Below, piece after piece: positions 8,917-16,334 of a stretch of DNA of 48,124 nt. A model generated the notes under the pieces. It was not told the origin of the DNA and did no database searches. It saw only the letters and a program-made list of their open reading frames with translations. The translations under genes were made by a program, and so were the position numbers. The stretch comes from Pseudothermotoga sp. GTDB lineage: Bacteria > Thermotogota > Thermotogae > Thermotogales > DSM-5069. Location: the NCBI GenBank assembly GCA_003510135.1, contig DOKY01000022.1, positions 1 through 48,124 on the forward strand, in the 5' to 3' direction. Within the stretch, counting starts at the first letter, position 1. Each line of letters opens with the position of its first letter.

Positions 8917-10155
8917 TTACTTTACTCCGAGTATTTTGTTCACGTTATCAGCCGCAATTGCTATTGCCTCTTCAGGTGTAAGCTCATTCAGCAAAACTTT
9001 TTGTACCATGATCTGTATCTGCTCGGATATCTGTGGATATTGCGGGATGGGTGGTCTTGCAACGGCATGTGGGAATGTTTCGAAGATCACTTGCCACCTC
9101 GGATCCTTCGCAAGCTTAGAAGCTTTACAAACATCCATCCTCGTTGGCATTGGTCCTCCTTTTTCTTCAATCCATTTCATCCACACATCAAAGCTCGTTA
9201 GATAGCTGGCAAGTTTCCAAGCATCCTCCTTGTTTGGACTGGATTTTGGTATAACGAGCGCCCATCCTCCAAGTACGCTCGCCGGCTGTACATCGTACGG
9301 ATGCAATGCGACTGAGTATTTTCCAACTATGTTTGGGTTAGCGGCTTCGATGAGGGGGAAGGACCAGGGGCCTCCGATCGCCATCGCGATTCTGTTCTGG
9401 GCCATCATGTTCCTGTAGTCATCTTCATGATACTGGATTGGATTCGGACTCACGCCGTATTTCTTGGCAAGATCAGTGTAGAATTTCAATGCTTTCAACC
9501 CCTCAGGTGTGTTGAATGCCGCTCTTGAGTAGTCGTCAGTCAGGAGTTTTCCACCTGCTGCGTAGAGGAACATCATGTAACCAAGCGTGGTGTGCTCAGT
9601 TTTCGTGCCGCTAACACCGTAGCCATAAATTCTCTTCTTCGCATCAGTGATTTTCTGCGCGTACTCTAAGAGCTCATCCCACGTCCTCGGTGGCTTGTCC
9701 GGATCGAGGCCGGCTTGCTCAAACATTGTCTTGTTGTAGAGCAAGAGTCTGCAATCAGTGTACCATGGAAGGCCGTAGCGAACATTGTTGTAAGTCACAG
9801 TCGGCCATAGGTTGGGCCATATCTGTGGCGTACCTTCCCAGTTCTTGATCTGTTCCTCCAGAGGTTCCAGCCACCCCTTCTCCGCAAATGTGGGAACCCA
9901 ACCACCTAAGTCTGCAAATGCAAGATCGGGACCTTTTCCTGCCTGAAGAGCCGTAACTAGCTTGTCGTAATAGGTGTCAAACCCGAACAGCTGTACCTCA
10001 ACGTTGATGCCGTACTGCTGCTCGAACCCCTTGATGATTTTGTTCCATGTCTCGTCCAGCTCCGCAACTTGCCCGCCAATCCAGATCGTCAGAGTTTTGC
10101 CAAAGCTCAGAATCACAAAAGCTACCAGCACTACGCCCAGCAGTAGCTTCCTCAT
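8917..10155 (-). CDS. Extracellular sugar-binding protein (family 1, CUT1)
   Basis: A 412-residue secreted binding protein. A signal peptide (MRKLLLGVVLVAFVILSFG) is followed by KTLTIWIGGQVAELDETWNKI, the usual start of MalE-like proteins. Later landmarks include GKGPDLAFADLGGWVPTFAEK, the GLPWYTDCRLLLYNKTMFEQAG segment and GPWSFPLIEAANP. It captures the sugar outside the cytoplasmic membrane and delivers it to the two permeases. First gene of the operon; AGGGGAGGTGAAGGC precedes ATG 10155. No Cys lipobox is present at the cleavage site. The sugar cannot be deduced from sequence alone, and the downstream enzymes suggest a monosaccharide. Confidence 0.93.
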   Translation of the reverse strand: MRKLLLGVVLVAFVILSFGKTLTIWIGGQVAELDETWNKIIKGFEQQYGINVEVQLFGFDTYYDKLVTALQAGKGPDLAFADLGGWVPTFAEKGWLEPLEEQIKNWEGTPQIWPNLWPTVTYNNVRYGLPWYTDCRLLLYNKTMFEQAGLDPDKPPRTWDELLEYAQKITDAKKRIYGYGVSGTKTEHTTLGYMMFLYAAGGKLLTDDYSRAAFNTPEGLKALKFYTDLAKKYGVSPNPIQYHEDDYRNMMAQNRIAMAIGGPWSFPLIEAANPNIVGKYSVALHPYDVQPASVLGGWALVIPKSSPNKEDAWKLASYLTSFDVWMKWIEEKGGPMPTRMDVCKASKLAKDPRWQVIFETFPHAVARPPIPQYPQISEQIQIMVQKVLLNELTPEEAIAIAADNVNKILGVK

Positions 10156-10174
10156 GCCTTCACCTCCCCTTTGT

Positions 10175-10203
10175 GGTTACATAAGTAAGTTACTTATGTA
10201 ACC
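10175..10203 (-). promoter_or_regulatory. Perfect palindromic operator of the sugar operon
   Basis: Two 14-base arms, GGTTACATAAGTAA (10175-10188) and its exact reverse complement (10190-10203), flank a single central base. It begins 12 bases downstream of the -10 and ends before the ribosome binding site, a position where a bound repressor would block initiation or elongation. The SorC regulator in the operon is the likely partner (inference). Confidence 0.8.
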
Positions 10204-10214
10204 GTACAAAGAAC

Positions 10215-10243
10215 AGTATACCAGCTTCTGAAAAGAGAGGCAA
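10215..10243 (-). promoter_or_regulatory. Promoter of the minus-strand sugar operon
   Basis: Read on the minus strand: TTGCCT (-35, 10238-10243), a 17-base spacer, then TATACT (-10, 10215-10220) preceded by TGG, an extended -10. Transcription would begin near 10208, inside or next to the arm of the palindromic operator. Confidence 0.75.
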
Positions 10244-10335
10244 ACCACATTTGGGAGAGCTAACCGAAGAAAACGAGAGTAAGATGGTGATTTACAAAGA
10301 GTATCAAGATTTTTGCCATTTTTCGACTGGTTTTT

Positions 10336-10749
10336 ATGAGTTTTGCGCTCGTTCTCATTTGCCTGGCTCCAGCCCTCTCTTTGGCAAGGGCGATGTACAG
10401 TACACGTATCGGGTATTCCTATCAGCTCTGGGCAGATGTGGTGATCGAATGGAATAATATTTGCGGTGATCCACTGAAATCGAAACTTTTCATAGCACTC
10501 GCACTGGGCTATGTCCTCAGCCCGATCGATCTAATACCTGATTCCATACCGTTGCTGGGACAGCTGGATGATCTTCTGATAGTCCCGGCGCTCATCGCTC
10601 TGGCGTTGAAGCCAATCCCAAACGAGGTTCTCGACGAGTCACAACAATTACGGATGAAAAAGAGATTTGGTGCGGTGACCGCTCTCATACCGTTATTCTG
10701 GTTCATTCTGGTCATATGGCTCATCCGGATCTTGCTCAAACTCTCTTAG
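10336..10749 (+). CDS. YkvA/DUF1232-type small membrane protein
   Basis: A 137-residue protein whose core LGYVLSPIDLIPDSIPLLGQLDDLLIVPALIALAL (split here between residues 57 and 91) is the hallmark of the DUF1232/YkvA family. A hydrophobic N-terminus and a C-terminal membrane helix (ALIPLFWFILVIWLIRILL) make it a membrane protein. Function in the family is unknown. No good ribosome binding site precedes ATG 10336; an internal ATG at 10393 or a non-ATG start upstream are possible. It runs in the same direction as the secreted protein gene 76 bases downstream. Confidence 0.75.
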   Translation: MSFALVLICLAPALSLARAMYSTRIGYSYQLWADVVIEWNNICGDPLKSKLFIALALGYVLSPIDLIPDSIPLLGQLDDLLIVPALIALALKPIPNEVLDESQQLRMKKRFGAVTALIPLFWFILVIWLIRILLKLS

Positions 10750-10825
10750 AATAAAAGAAGATCTTTAATCGTTTTCTAATCCGGATAAGAGAGAATTTTT
10801 TCAAACGTCCAAGGGGGGATGAGCT

Positions 10826-12472
10826 GTGCTCAGGAAACTCGTGATATTGTTCATAGTACTTCTTGCCACGCTGTTCTTCGCAACCCAGTACAACCGAACA
10901 ATTACGGAAAAGATCGAAGTGTATCATGACGGTCTTGCGATCATCACGAGGCAGGAGAAGATATCTGGAGAAGATCTGCCCAAGTTCTATTCGGAATACT
11001 ACAAGCAACTGCTCCAGGATCAAAAGTCGTTTGACGCCTTCCTCTACGAAGCCACAAAGGAGTATTATTTCCTCTATGGAACAGCGCCACTTTTTTCAAA
11101 CCGAGACATCAAGATAGCATCCGAAAAGACTTTCACGGCAACGATTGTCATGAAGGCCCCTGGTTTTGTCAGGTATGACAAGGGCAAAAACAGGTTTGTG
11201 ATAGCGAGAAAAGAGTTCGAGAACGATGGAAAGCTCGCAGACTTGCTCCTGCCGAAGTACTTCGAGAGCCAACTGGAGGAAAACATTTTCATTTCATCTT
11301 TCCTGAAATCCGAGAAGAATTCACTCTTGACAGAGAGAACCGTTGAGGTGATCCTTCCTGAAGGTTCGAAGATTGAAGAGATCTCACCAGCTTTCATTTC
11401 GAGGACCGAACCGGGTTCCTGGTATGTAGACTTCGGCGGTGGTAACACCTACAAAGCTGTGCTAAAGAAAACGGACAACGGCTTCATACTCAAGGAAACG
11501 ATGGTGATCAACGGTGGGACTCCGAAGAACCTGCTTGACGAAAAGGCGAGCGAAAGCGTTCTTCAGAGTTTGAGAGACTACACGGCCTTTCAGATCGGCT
11601 TTTCGAACGAGAAGATGAAGCCAGAGGCGCTTACAAAACCAGTGGAGCACAAAGTGAAGAGCGATTATTCTGGGAGCTGGAGCTTTTCAGCCTCGCAATC
11701 TGGACAGAAGACTTTGACCTTCACCACCTCAACAGCACCATCTGTACAGGTGACCGCAACGCCGAGGATCGATACGAGTCTGACCATGCAAGTTTCGCTC
11801 TTGATAGAACACGGATGGGTCAAAACTGGAACGTTCAGGTGGAGCTGGCGACTCAGGAAATTCCAAGCGTCCGTTGCTCCGACGATAACGATCAAACCGT
11901 CGCTGAACATCAGCGTGACGGGTAGCCTCGAAAGGACCCTGTCTGCAAACCTGTTCACTTACAGTCCTTCACCAATATACTTTTCGATCAGTTTCGTACC
12001 AGTATGGCTCCAGTTCGAGCTGACTGTGAATGCCGAGGTATACGTGAAGTTCAGCGCGGGTGTTTCCTTCAACGTGTCCAGCAATTACAGTCACTACGCA
12101 TCGTTGAACTTCACGTATGACGGAAGCAGATGGAACTACTCAGCCTCCCGGAATGCCTCCTACAGTGGACCGAGCTTTTCCAAACCAACTGCGAGGGCTG
12201 GTGTGACCGAAAAACTCAGCTTACCGTTCACGCTTTCGGCATACGTCTACGGCGTTGCGGGACCTTTCGTGAGACTGTCACCCTGGTTGCAAGCGGAGAC
12301 GACTGTTTCCACATCGAACAAGCTAAATGCCAAATTAACCGGTGGTTTGACGCTGTCTGGAGGAGTTCAGATGGCAGGCTGGCTGAAGGCGTTCTGTGAC
12401 AACCTTCCATCTGTCGAGTACAACATTTGGACGTGGAATACGACTCTGTATCAGGGCAGCTTCACTTACTGA
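10826..12472 (+). CDS. Secreted Ser/Thr/aromatic-rich protein of unknown family
   Basis: A 548-residue protein that I do not recognise. A signal peptide (LRKLVILFIVLLATLFFA) covers the first 19 residues. Residues 20-270 form a mixed charged region with no familiar motif. From about residue 275 to the end the sequence becomes Ser/Thr/aromatic-rich with alternating polar and hydrophobic residues, long stretches that look like beta strands and only one Cys near the end. That pattern suits a beta-rich cell-surface or outer-sheath protein, which would be notable in a Thermotogae-like organism. Start GTG 10826 is preceded by GGGGGG at a good distance. It is closed by a strong terminator, so it is a single-gene unit or pairs only with the YkvA-like gene upstream. 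Confidence 0.75.
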   Translation: MLRKLVILFIVLLATLFFATQYNRTITEKIEVYHDGLAIITRQEKISGEDLPKFYSEYYKQLLQDQKSFDAFLYEATKEYYFLYGTAPLFSNRDIKIASEKTFTATIVMKAPGFVRYDKGKNRFVIARKEFENDGKLADLLLPKYFESQLEENIFISSFLKSEKNSLLTERTVEVILPEGSKIEEISPAFISRTEPGSWYVDFGGGNTYKAVLKKTDNGFILKETMVINGGTPKNLLDEKASESVLQSLRDYTAFQIGFSNEKMKPEALTKPVEHKVKSDYSGSWSFSASQSGQKTLTFTTSTAPSVQVTATPRIDTSLTMQVSLLIEHGWVKTGTFRWSWRLRKFQASVAPTITIKPSLNISVTGSLERTLSANLFTYSPSPIYFSISFVPVWLQFELTVNAEVYVKFSAGVSFNVSSNYSHYASLNFTYDGSRWNYSASRNASYSGPSFSKPTARAGVTEKLSLPFTLSAYVYGVAGPFVRLSPWLQAETTVSTSNKLNAKLTGGLTLSGGVQMAGWLKAFCDNLPSVEYNIWTWNTTLYQGSFTY

Positions 12473-12476
12473 ACTG

Positions 12477-12502
12477 AAGGGGCGGGGGAACCCGCCCTTT
12501 TT
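12477..12502 (+). terminator. Rho-independent terminator
   Basis: The stem GGGCGGG / CCCGCCC is extended at its base by a G-U and two A-U pairs (12477-12486 with 12491-12500), has a 4-base GGAA loop and runs into five T. It starts five bases after the stop of the secreted-protein gene. Confidence 0.92.
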
Positions 12503-12588
12503 GAAAAAAGAGTTTCGTCGAATTGGTAGACAAACCGATCTTTTCTAAGAAAAACTTAAAAGACCCTGTTTGTATTCTCAGCGTCACA

Positions 12589-13470
12589 TCAAGCGTACAT
12601 TTCGTTCTCTATGTAGCCTATCTTTTCGATCTCTATCCTCACCACATCCCCCGGTTTGAGTAATTTTGGGGGATTGAATCCCATTCCGACCCCTGATGGT
12701 GTGCCGGTGGCCAGTATGTCTCCGGGTTCAAGCGTCATTCCCTGTGAGAGGATGCTTATTAACTTCGCAATGTCGAAAATCATGTATTTGGTGTTCGAAT
12801 GCTGTCTGAGTTCTCCGTTAACCCACGTTCGAATCTCGAGTTCAACTGGATAAGCTATTTCATCTTTTGTGACAATCCAAGGGCCCATCGGGCAGAAACC
12901 ATCCAGGCTCTTTCCTTTGAACCACTGAACGTGGTTTTTCTGAAGATCTCTTGCAGTCAGGTCGTTCAGGATCGTGTAGCCAAAGACATAGTCGATGACT
13001 TTTTCCTCAGGTATGTTGATGCCCCTTTTTCCGATTATCACGGCCAGCTCTCCTTCATAATCCACCTGAGAAGTGATTTCTGGATGCAAATAAACCTTTG
13101 CGTAAGGACCGATCACAGTGTTGGTCGCCTTGGTGAAAAAGTGTGGATGCGAGATCTCTGTCTGTGTGGAGTGTCCAACCTTCGCCATTTCGGAGACGTG
13201 ATCTCGATAGTTTTTCCCGACGCAGAACACGTTCCTAGCAGGCTTCGGTATGGGTGCCAAAATAGACACGTGCTCGAGCCTCAACCAGTGATCACCTGGC
13301 TCTGGCTCAACCAGACTCGAGATCCTATCGTGGTACAGCTCGATGAACTCCAGCAGTGACTTTGGAGCGTCTTCACCCAGCCAGAGTCTGGATGGGCAAA
13401 CCAGATTGAGTTCAGGTCTGACAATACCCCAGTCTCTCTGCCCGCTGAGCTCGAAACTCACCAGCTTCAT
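12589..13470 (-). CDS. Fumarylacetoacetate hydrolase (FAH) family enzyme
   Basis: A 293-residue enzyme of the FAH superfamily, whose members hydrolyse or decarboxylate/isomerise oxo-acids using a divalent metal. The metal-binding signature is clear: CVGKNYRDHVSEM, VDYEGELAVIIGKRG, NDLTARDLQ, FKGKSLDGFCPMGPW and GDILATGTPSGVG, in the usual order. ATG 13470 follows AAGGAG nine bases earlier; an upstream TTG at 13488 is less likely. It stands alone on the minus strand between the secreted-protein terminator and the IS remnant, so the pathway is unclear. Acylpyruvate hydrolase and 2-keto-3-deoxy-sugar-acid-type activities are both possible within the family. Confidence 0.87.
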   Translation of the reverse strand: MKLVSFELSGQRDWGIVRPELNLVCPSRLWLGEDAPKSLLEFIELYHDRISSLVEPEPGDHWLRLEHVSILAPIPKPARNVFCVGKNYRDHVSEMAKVGHSTQTEISHPHFFTKATNTVIGPYAKVYLHPEITSQVDYEGELAVIIGKRGINIPEEKVIDYVFGYTILNDLTARDLQKNHVQWFKGKSLDGFCPMGPWIVTKDEIAYPVELEIRTWVNGELRQHSNTKYMIFDIAKLISILSQGMTLEPGDILATGTPSGVGMGFNPPKLLKPGDVVRIEIEKIGYIENEMYA

Positions 13471-13503
13471 TGAGAACCACTCCTTCAAAAGCGCTCGTCT
13501 GAG

Positions 13504-13509
13504 ATTATA
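13504..13509 (-). promoter_or_regulatory. Extended -10 of the FAH gene
   Basis: On the minus strand the sequence reads GCTGGTATAAT: a consensus TATAAT with the upstream TG of an extended -10, 34 bases before the chosen start codon. No convincing -35 is visible. The same GCTGGTATA string occurs in the promoter of the sugar operon at 10215-10243. Confidence 0.55.
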
Positions 13510-13563
13510 CCAGCGTTCGGATTGCCATAAAGATCACAGATCTTCCACTTGTAAGGTTTCTGT

Positions 13564-13583
13564 GGTTACATACCTATGTGACC
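13564..13583. promoter_or_regulatory. Imperfect palindrome sharing a half-site with the sugar-operon operator
   Basis: GGTTACATA (13564-13572) and TATGTGACC (13575-13583) form a 9-bp inverted repeat with one mismatch and a 2-base centre. The 12-mer TGTGGTTACATA is identical to the start of the operator region near 10172. The site is upstream of the FAH -10 and directly abuts the decayed IS end, so it may be an operator or part of the element. Confidence 0.35.
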
Positions 13584-13588
13584 TCCTT

Positions 13589-13720
13589 CCACTATTGAAG
13601 TAGTGGGCTTTCCCGTTCAACATTAACATCCCTATCGCAGTTCCAACCACATTCACACTTAATAACTCTATCTGCAAGAAATCGGCTTTGCTCACAATTT
13701 ACTTTCCCTTCTGTTGTACA
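13589..13720 (-). mobile_element. tnpB: IS200/IS605 right-end remnant with a TnpB zinc-finger fragment
   Basis: On the minus strand 13720-13592 reads as 42 codons ending in TAG. The stretch ADRVIKCECGWNCDRDVNV is the second half of the TnpB C-terminal zinc finger (CxCG, then DRDxN). The expected upstream Cys pair is degraded and no upstream TnpB domain is recognisable, so this is a relic. Just at the stop codon a hairpin (CCACTA at 13589-13594 with TAGTGG at 13601-13606) matches the subterminal hairpin expected at the right end of these elements, where the guide-RNA scaffold of TnpB also ends. No TnpA and no left end were found. Confidence 0.7.
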
Positions 13721-14180
13721 CTACCATCATTAGAAAAACTGCAATACATCTAACGAAAAAGCTGCCTTTCATTCCACCCTTGAAAGAGTACACTTTCACG
13801 GCGGGCGCTCGTAAAGTTCTTGTGCTCGTGATCCGCGACGCTATGTGGGATTCCTGTCTCAAAATTGTTGTTCACTGTGAAGCTTGTTCAAAGAGAAATC
13901 CCCATCACTTAACGGATAAGCCCGAGATTTGTGAGTGAAAGTCGTCACTTTTGCGCAAGGTGATGTACTGTTATGCAAACTGCTTGTATTACGTTTTGCG
14001 CTTACCCACCCAGAGGTCTGGAATTTCACCGTGCCGCAGAAGAACCTTTGCTGAATCTCCTGGAATGTTAACACACAGAGAGATTAGGAAAAAACAAAAG
14101 CAAGGCAAAGGATAGTTGAGAATTTCGCGTATAGTTAAAGTTGGCTGCTATTTCTCGGGTAGATCGCCATTTATCTGGCC
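13721..14180. other. Gene-free stretch, probably decayed mobile-element DNA
   Basis: About 460 bases between the TnpB fragment and the promoter of the LacI-regulated operon. Short reading frames on both strands have no recognisable motifs and no ribosome binding sites. Given the TnpB relic at one side, the simplest reading is degraded insertion-sequence DNA. No RNA gene or array was seen. Confidence 0.45.
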
Positions 14181-14186
14181 TTGACA
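14181..14186 (+). promoter_or_regulatory. -35 of the LacI/Rbs-type operon
   Basis: A perfect TTGACA. The -10 region 17-19 bases downstream (around CAAGATAT, 14204-14211) is a weak match. A start near 14217 would place the three LacI-type sites just downstream of the initiation point. Confidence 0.5.
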
Positions 14187-14226
14187 TGTGCTGGAGTTCC
14201 GGGCAAGATATCAGTAGCCGGTTGCA

Positions 14227-14260
14227 AACGTTTTCAAGAACGTTTTCAAAAACGTTTTCA
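14227..14260 (+). promoter_or_regulatory. Triple LacI-type operator array
   Basis: Three copies of AACGTTTTCA start at 14227, 14239 and 14251, a strict 12-base spacing. Each contains the palindromic core AACGTT with the central CG typical of LacI-family operators. They lie between the promoter and the start codon of the LacI-family gene, so autoregulation of the whole operon is the obvious role. Confidence 0.75.
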
Positions 14261-14283
14261 CAACAGATCGTGAGGGGGGTTTC

Positions 14284-15336
14284 ATGGCAAGACAAAGGAA
14301 TAACTCCATCAACATCAGAAGTGTGGCCCAACTTGCCGGTGTCTCGATTGCCACTGTATCAAGGGTTATAAATTCTCCGGAAAGCGTCAGCGAAGAACTT
14401 CGAGAGCGTGTCAAAGAAGCTATTGAGAAATTAGGGTATCGTCCAAATCAAATTGCCAGAAGTTTACGGACTGGTTCAACCAAAATCGTGGGTTTCATAA
14501 TACCGGACATAACGAACCCGGCATTCCTGCTGATGGTCAAAGGCGCGGAGGATTACCTGAAGCGGAAAGGTTACATGTTCATGGTCTGTGGAACAGACCA
14601 CAACATCGAAGAAGAAACGAAGCTTCTGAAGACACTGCTTTCACAGAGTGTAGAAGGGATCATCGTTACATGTTCTGGCGGTCGCAACTCCAGTTTTGCG
14701 AAGGTAGTACAAAATTCCGGGGTCAAGATGGTGTTCATGGACCGACGCTACGAGGATATCGACCTTCCTTATGTGGGCGTTGATAACACTGCCGGCGTGG
14801 AAAAAATAACCGATTTCCTGGTGAAAACCGGCCACAAATCGTTTGTTTATCTCAGCGGTGAAAGGAACACGTCGAGTGCCAAAGAGCGCTTGCGAGGCTT
14901 CATGAAAAGCATGAAAAAACACGGTGTGGAAGATTACCAGGTTCTCTACGGAAGGTTCACATTTGAGAGTGGTTACGAACTCACGAAGAAGCTCAAGAAG
15001 ATTCCAGATGCGGTAGTTGGTGGAAACGATTTGGTCGCCCTCGGTGCCATCGAGGCTCTAAACGAAATGGGCTACCACGTTCCGGACGATGTGAGTGTTG
15101 TTGGCTTCGATGACATGTTTTATAGCAAATATTCAAAGCCTGCGCTCACAACTGTGAGACAGCCGATATACGAAATGGGGTACACGGCCGGTAAGGTCCT
15201 TTGGCAGCTGCTTTCGGGGAAGAATGTCAAAAAGCGTGTCACGATACTTCAGACGGACATCGTTGTGAGAGAAACCGTGAAGGAAAGAGAAACCCCCGAC
15301 AGGGGGTTCACTGAGAAGGTGGAGGTGGTTTCATGA
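14284..15336 (+). CDS. LacI-family transcriptional regulator
   Basis: A 350-residue repressor. The N-terminal helix-turn-helix and hinge (SVAQLAGVSIATVSRVIN, then GYRPNQIARSLRTG) are followed by a periplasmic-binding-protein-like effector domain (VGFIIPDITNPAFLLMVKGAE, GVDNTAGVEKI, VVGFDDM). It is the first gene of a nine-gene plus-strand operon and its stop overlaps the start of the binding-protein gene (ATGA), so it is co-expressed with the system it controls. GAGGGGGG lies six bases before ATG. By synteny it resembles the ribose regulator of Thermotoga species (recall), but the effector could be another pentose. Confidence 0.92.
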   Translation: MARQRNNSINIRSVAQLAGVSIATVSRVINSPESVSEELRERVKEAIEKLGYRPNQIARSLRTGSTKIVGFIIPDITNPAFLLMVKGAEDYLKRKGYMFMVCGTDHNIEEETKLLKTLLSQSVEGIIVTCSGGRNSSFAKVVQNSGVKMVFMDRRYEDIDLPYVGVDNTAGVEKITDFLVKTGHKSFVYLSGERNTSSAKERLRGFMKSMKKHGVEDYQVLYGRFTFESGYELTKKLKKIPDAVVGGNDLVALGAIEALNEMGYHVPDDVSVVGFDDMFYSKYSKPALTTVRQPIYEMGYTAGKVLWQLLSGKNVKKRVTILQTDIVVRETVKERETPDRGFTEKVEVVS

Positions 15337-16286
15337 GAAGGTTGATCGTTCTGGTGGTCGTCGCGGCTCTCCTCCTCGTAGGAGTCACCGCTGTCTACGC
15401 TGAAACCAAGGGGAAAGTCGCAGTCGTCATCTCTACGTTAAACAACCCGTGGTTTGTTGTGCTTGCTGATGCAGCAAAACAGAGGGCCGAAGAACTTGGT
15501 TACGAAGTGACGGTCTTTGACTCTCAAAACGATACGGCAAAGGAGTCTGCTCACTTCGACACGATCATCGCGGCTGGTTTCGACGCGATCCTTTTCAATC
15601 CAACAGACGCAGATGGTTCGATCGCAAATGTCCGACGAGCAAAAGAAGCAGGTATCCCGGTGTTCTGCATCGACAGGGGTATCAACGCAAGAGGCCTCGC
15701 GGTAGCCCAGATTTATTCTGACAACTACTACGGCGGTGTGCTGATGGGTGAATACTTCGTCAAATTCATGAAGGAAAAGTTCAAGGACATGAAGACAATA
15801 CCGTACGCGGAACTGTTGGGAATCCTCAGCGCTCAACCAACGTGGGACAGATCGAATGGTTTCCACTCTGTTGTTGACAACTACAAAGAATTTGTGATGG
15901 TAGCTCAGCAGTGCGCGGAATTCGACCGGGACACAGGATTCAAGGTGACCGAGCAAATACTTCAGGCACATCCGGAGATAAAGGCAATCTGGTGCGGTAA
16001 CGACGCCATGGCTCTCGGTGCTCTGAAAGCTGTTGAGGCAGCTGGAAGGAAAGACATCTACATCTTTGGATTCGACGGTGCAGAAGATGTGATTTACGCG
16101 ATTCAGGAAGGCAAACAAATCGTTGCGACGATCATGCAGTTCCCGAAGCTGATGTCGAGACTTGCAGCTGAGTGGGCAGACCAGTACCTCAGGGGCGAAA
16201 GGCAGTTCCCAGAGATTGTTCCGGTCACTGTCGAACTCGTCACAAGTGAGAACATCGAGAAGTACGCACCTTACGGACGCAAGTGA
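15333..16286 (+). CDS. Rbs-type (CUT2) periplasmic sugar-binding protein
   Basis: A 317-residue secreted protein: signal peptide (RRLIVLVVVAALLLVGVTAVYA, residues 2-23), then KGKVAVVISTLNNPWFVVLADAAKQRA, the classic start of RbsB-like proteins. FNPTDADGSIANVRRAKEAGIPVFCIDRG and IWCGNDAMALGALKAVEAAG are further family motifs. It binds a monosaccharide, probably a pentose, outside the cytoplasmic membrane. It overlaps the LacI gene by four bases and is followed by a strong intercistronic hairpin. Confidence 0.93.
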   Translation: MRRLIVLVVVAALLLVGVTAVYAETKGKVAVVISTLNNPWFVVLADAAKQRAEELGYEVTVFDSQNDTAKESAHFDTIIAAGFDAILFNPTDADGSIANVRRAKEAGIPVFCIDRGINARGLAVAQIYSDNYYGGVLMGEYFVKFMKEKFKDMKTIPYAELLGILSAQPTWDRSNGFHSVVDNYKEFVMVAQQCAEFDRDTGFKVTEQILQAHPEIKAIWCGNDAMALGALKAVEAAGRKDIYIFGFDGAEDVIYAIQEGKQIVATIMQFPKLMSRLAAEWADQYLRGERQFPEIVPVTVELVTSENIEKYAPYGRK

Positions 16287-16292
16287 ATTTGA

Positions 16293-16319
16293 CACCCCGG
16301 ACCTTTCCGGTCCGGGGTG
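16293..16319 (+). promoter_or_regulatory. Intercistronic GC hairpin after the Rbs-type binding-protein gene
   Basis: A perfect 11-bp stem, CACCCCGGACC (16293-16303) with its complement (16309-16319), closes a 5-base loop six bases after the stop codon. No T-run follows, so read-through into the ABC genes is expected and the role is probably 3'-end stabilisation of the binding-protein message. Confidence 0.8.
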
Positions 16320-16334
16320 CTTGGGGGAGCACTC

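Noticed and set aside
15438..16295. Long minus-strand frame opposite the Rbs-type binding protein
   Set aside because: Its sequence is low-quality shadow (Cys/His/Arg/Val-rich, no motif), and the plus-strand frame is a clear binding protein.
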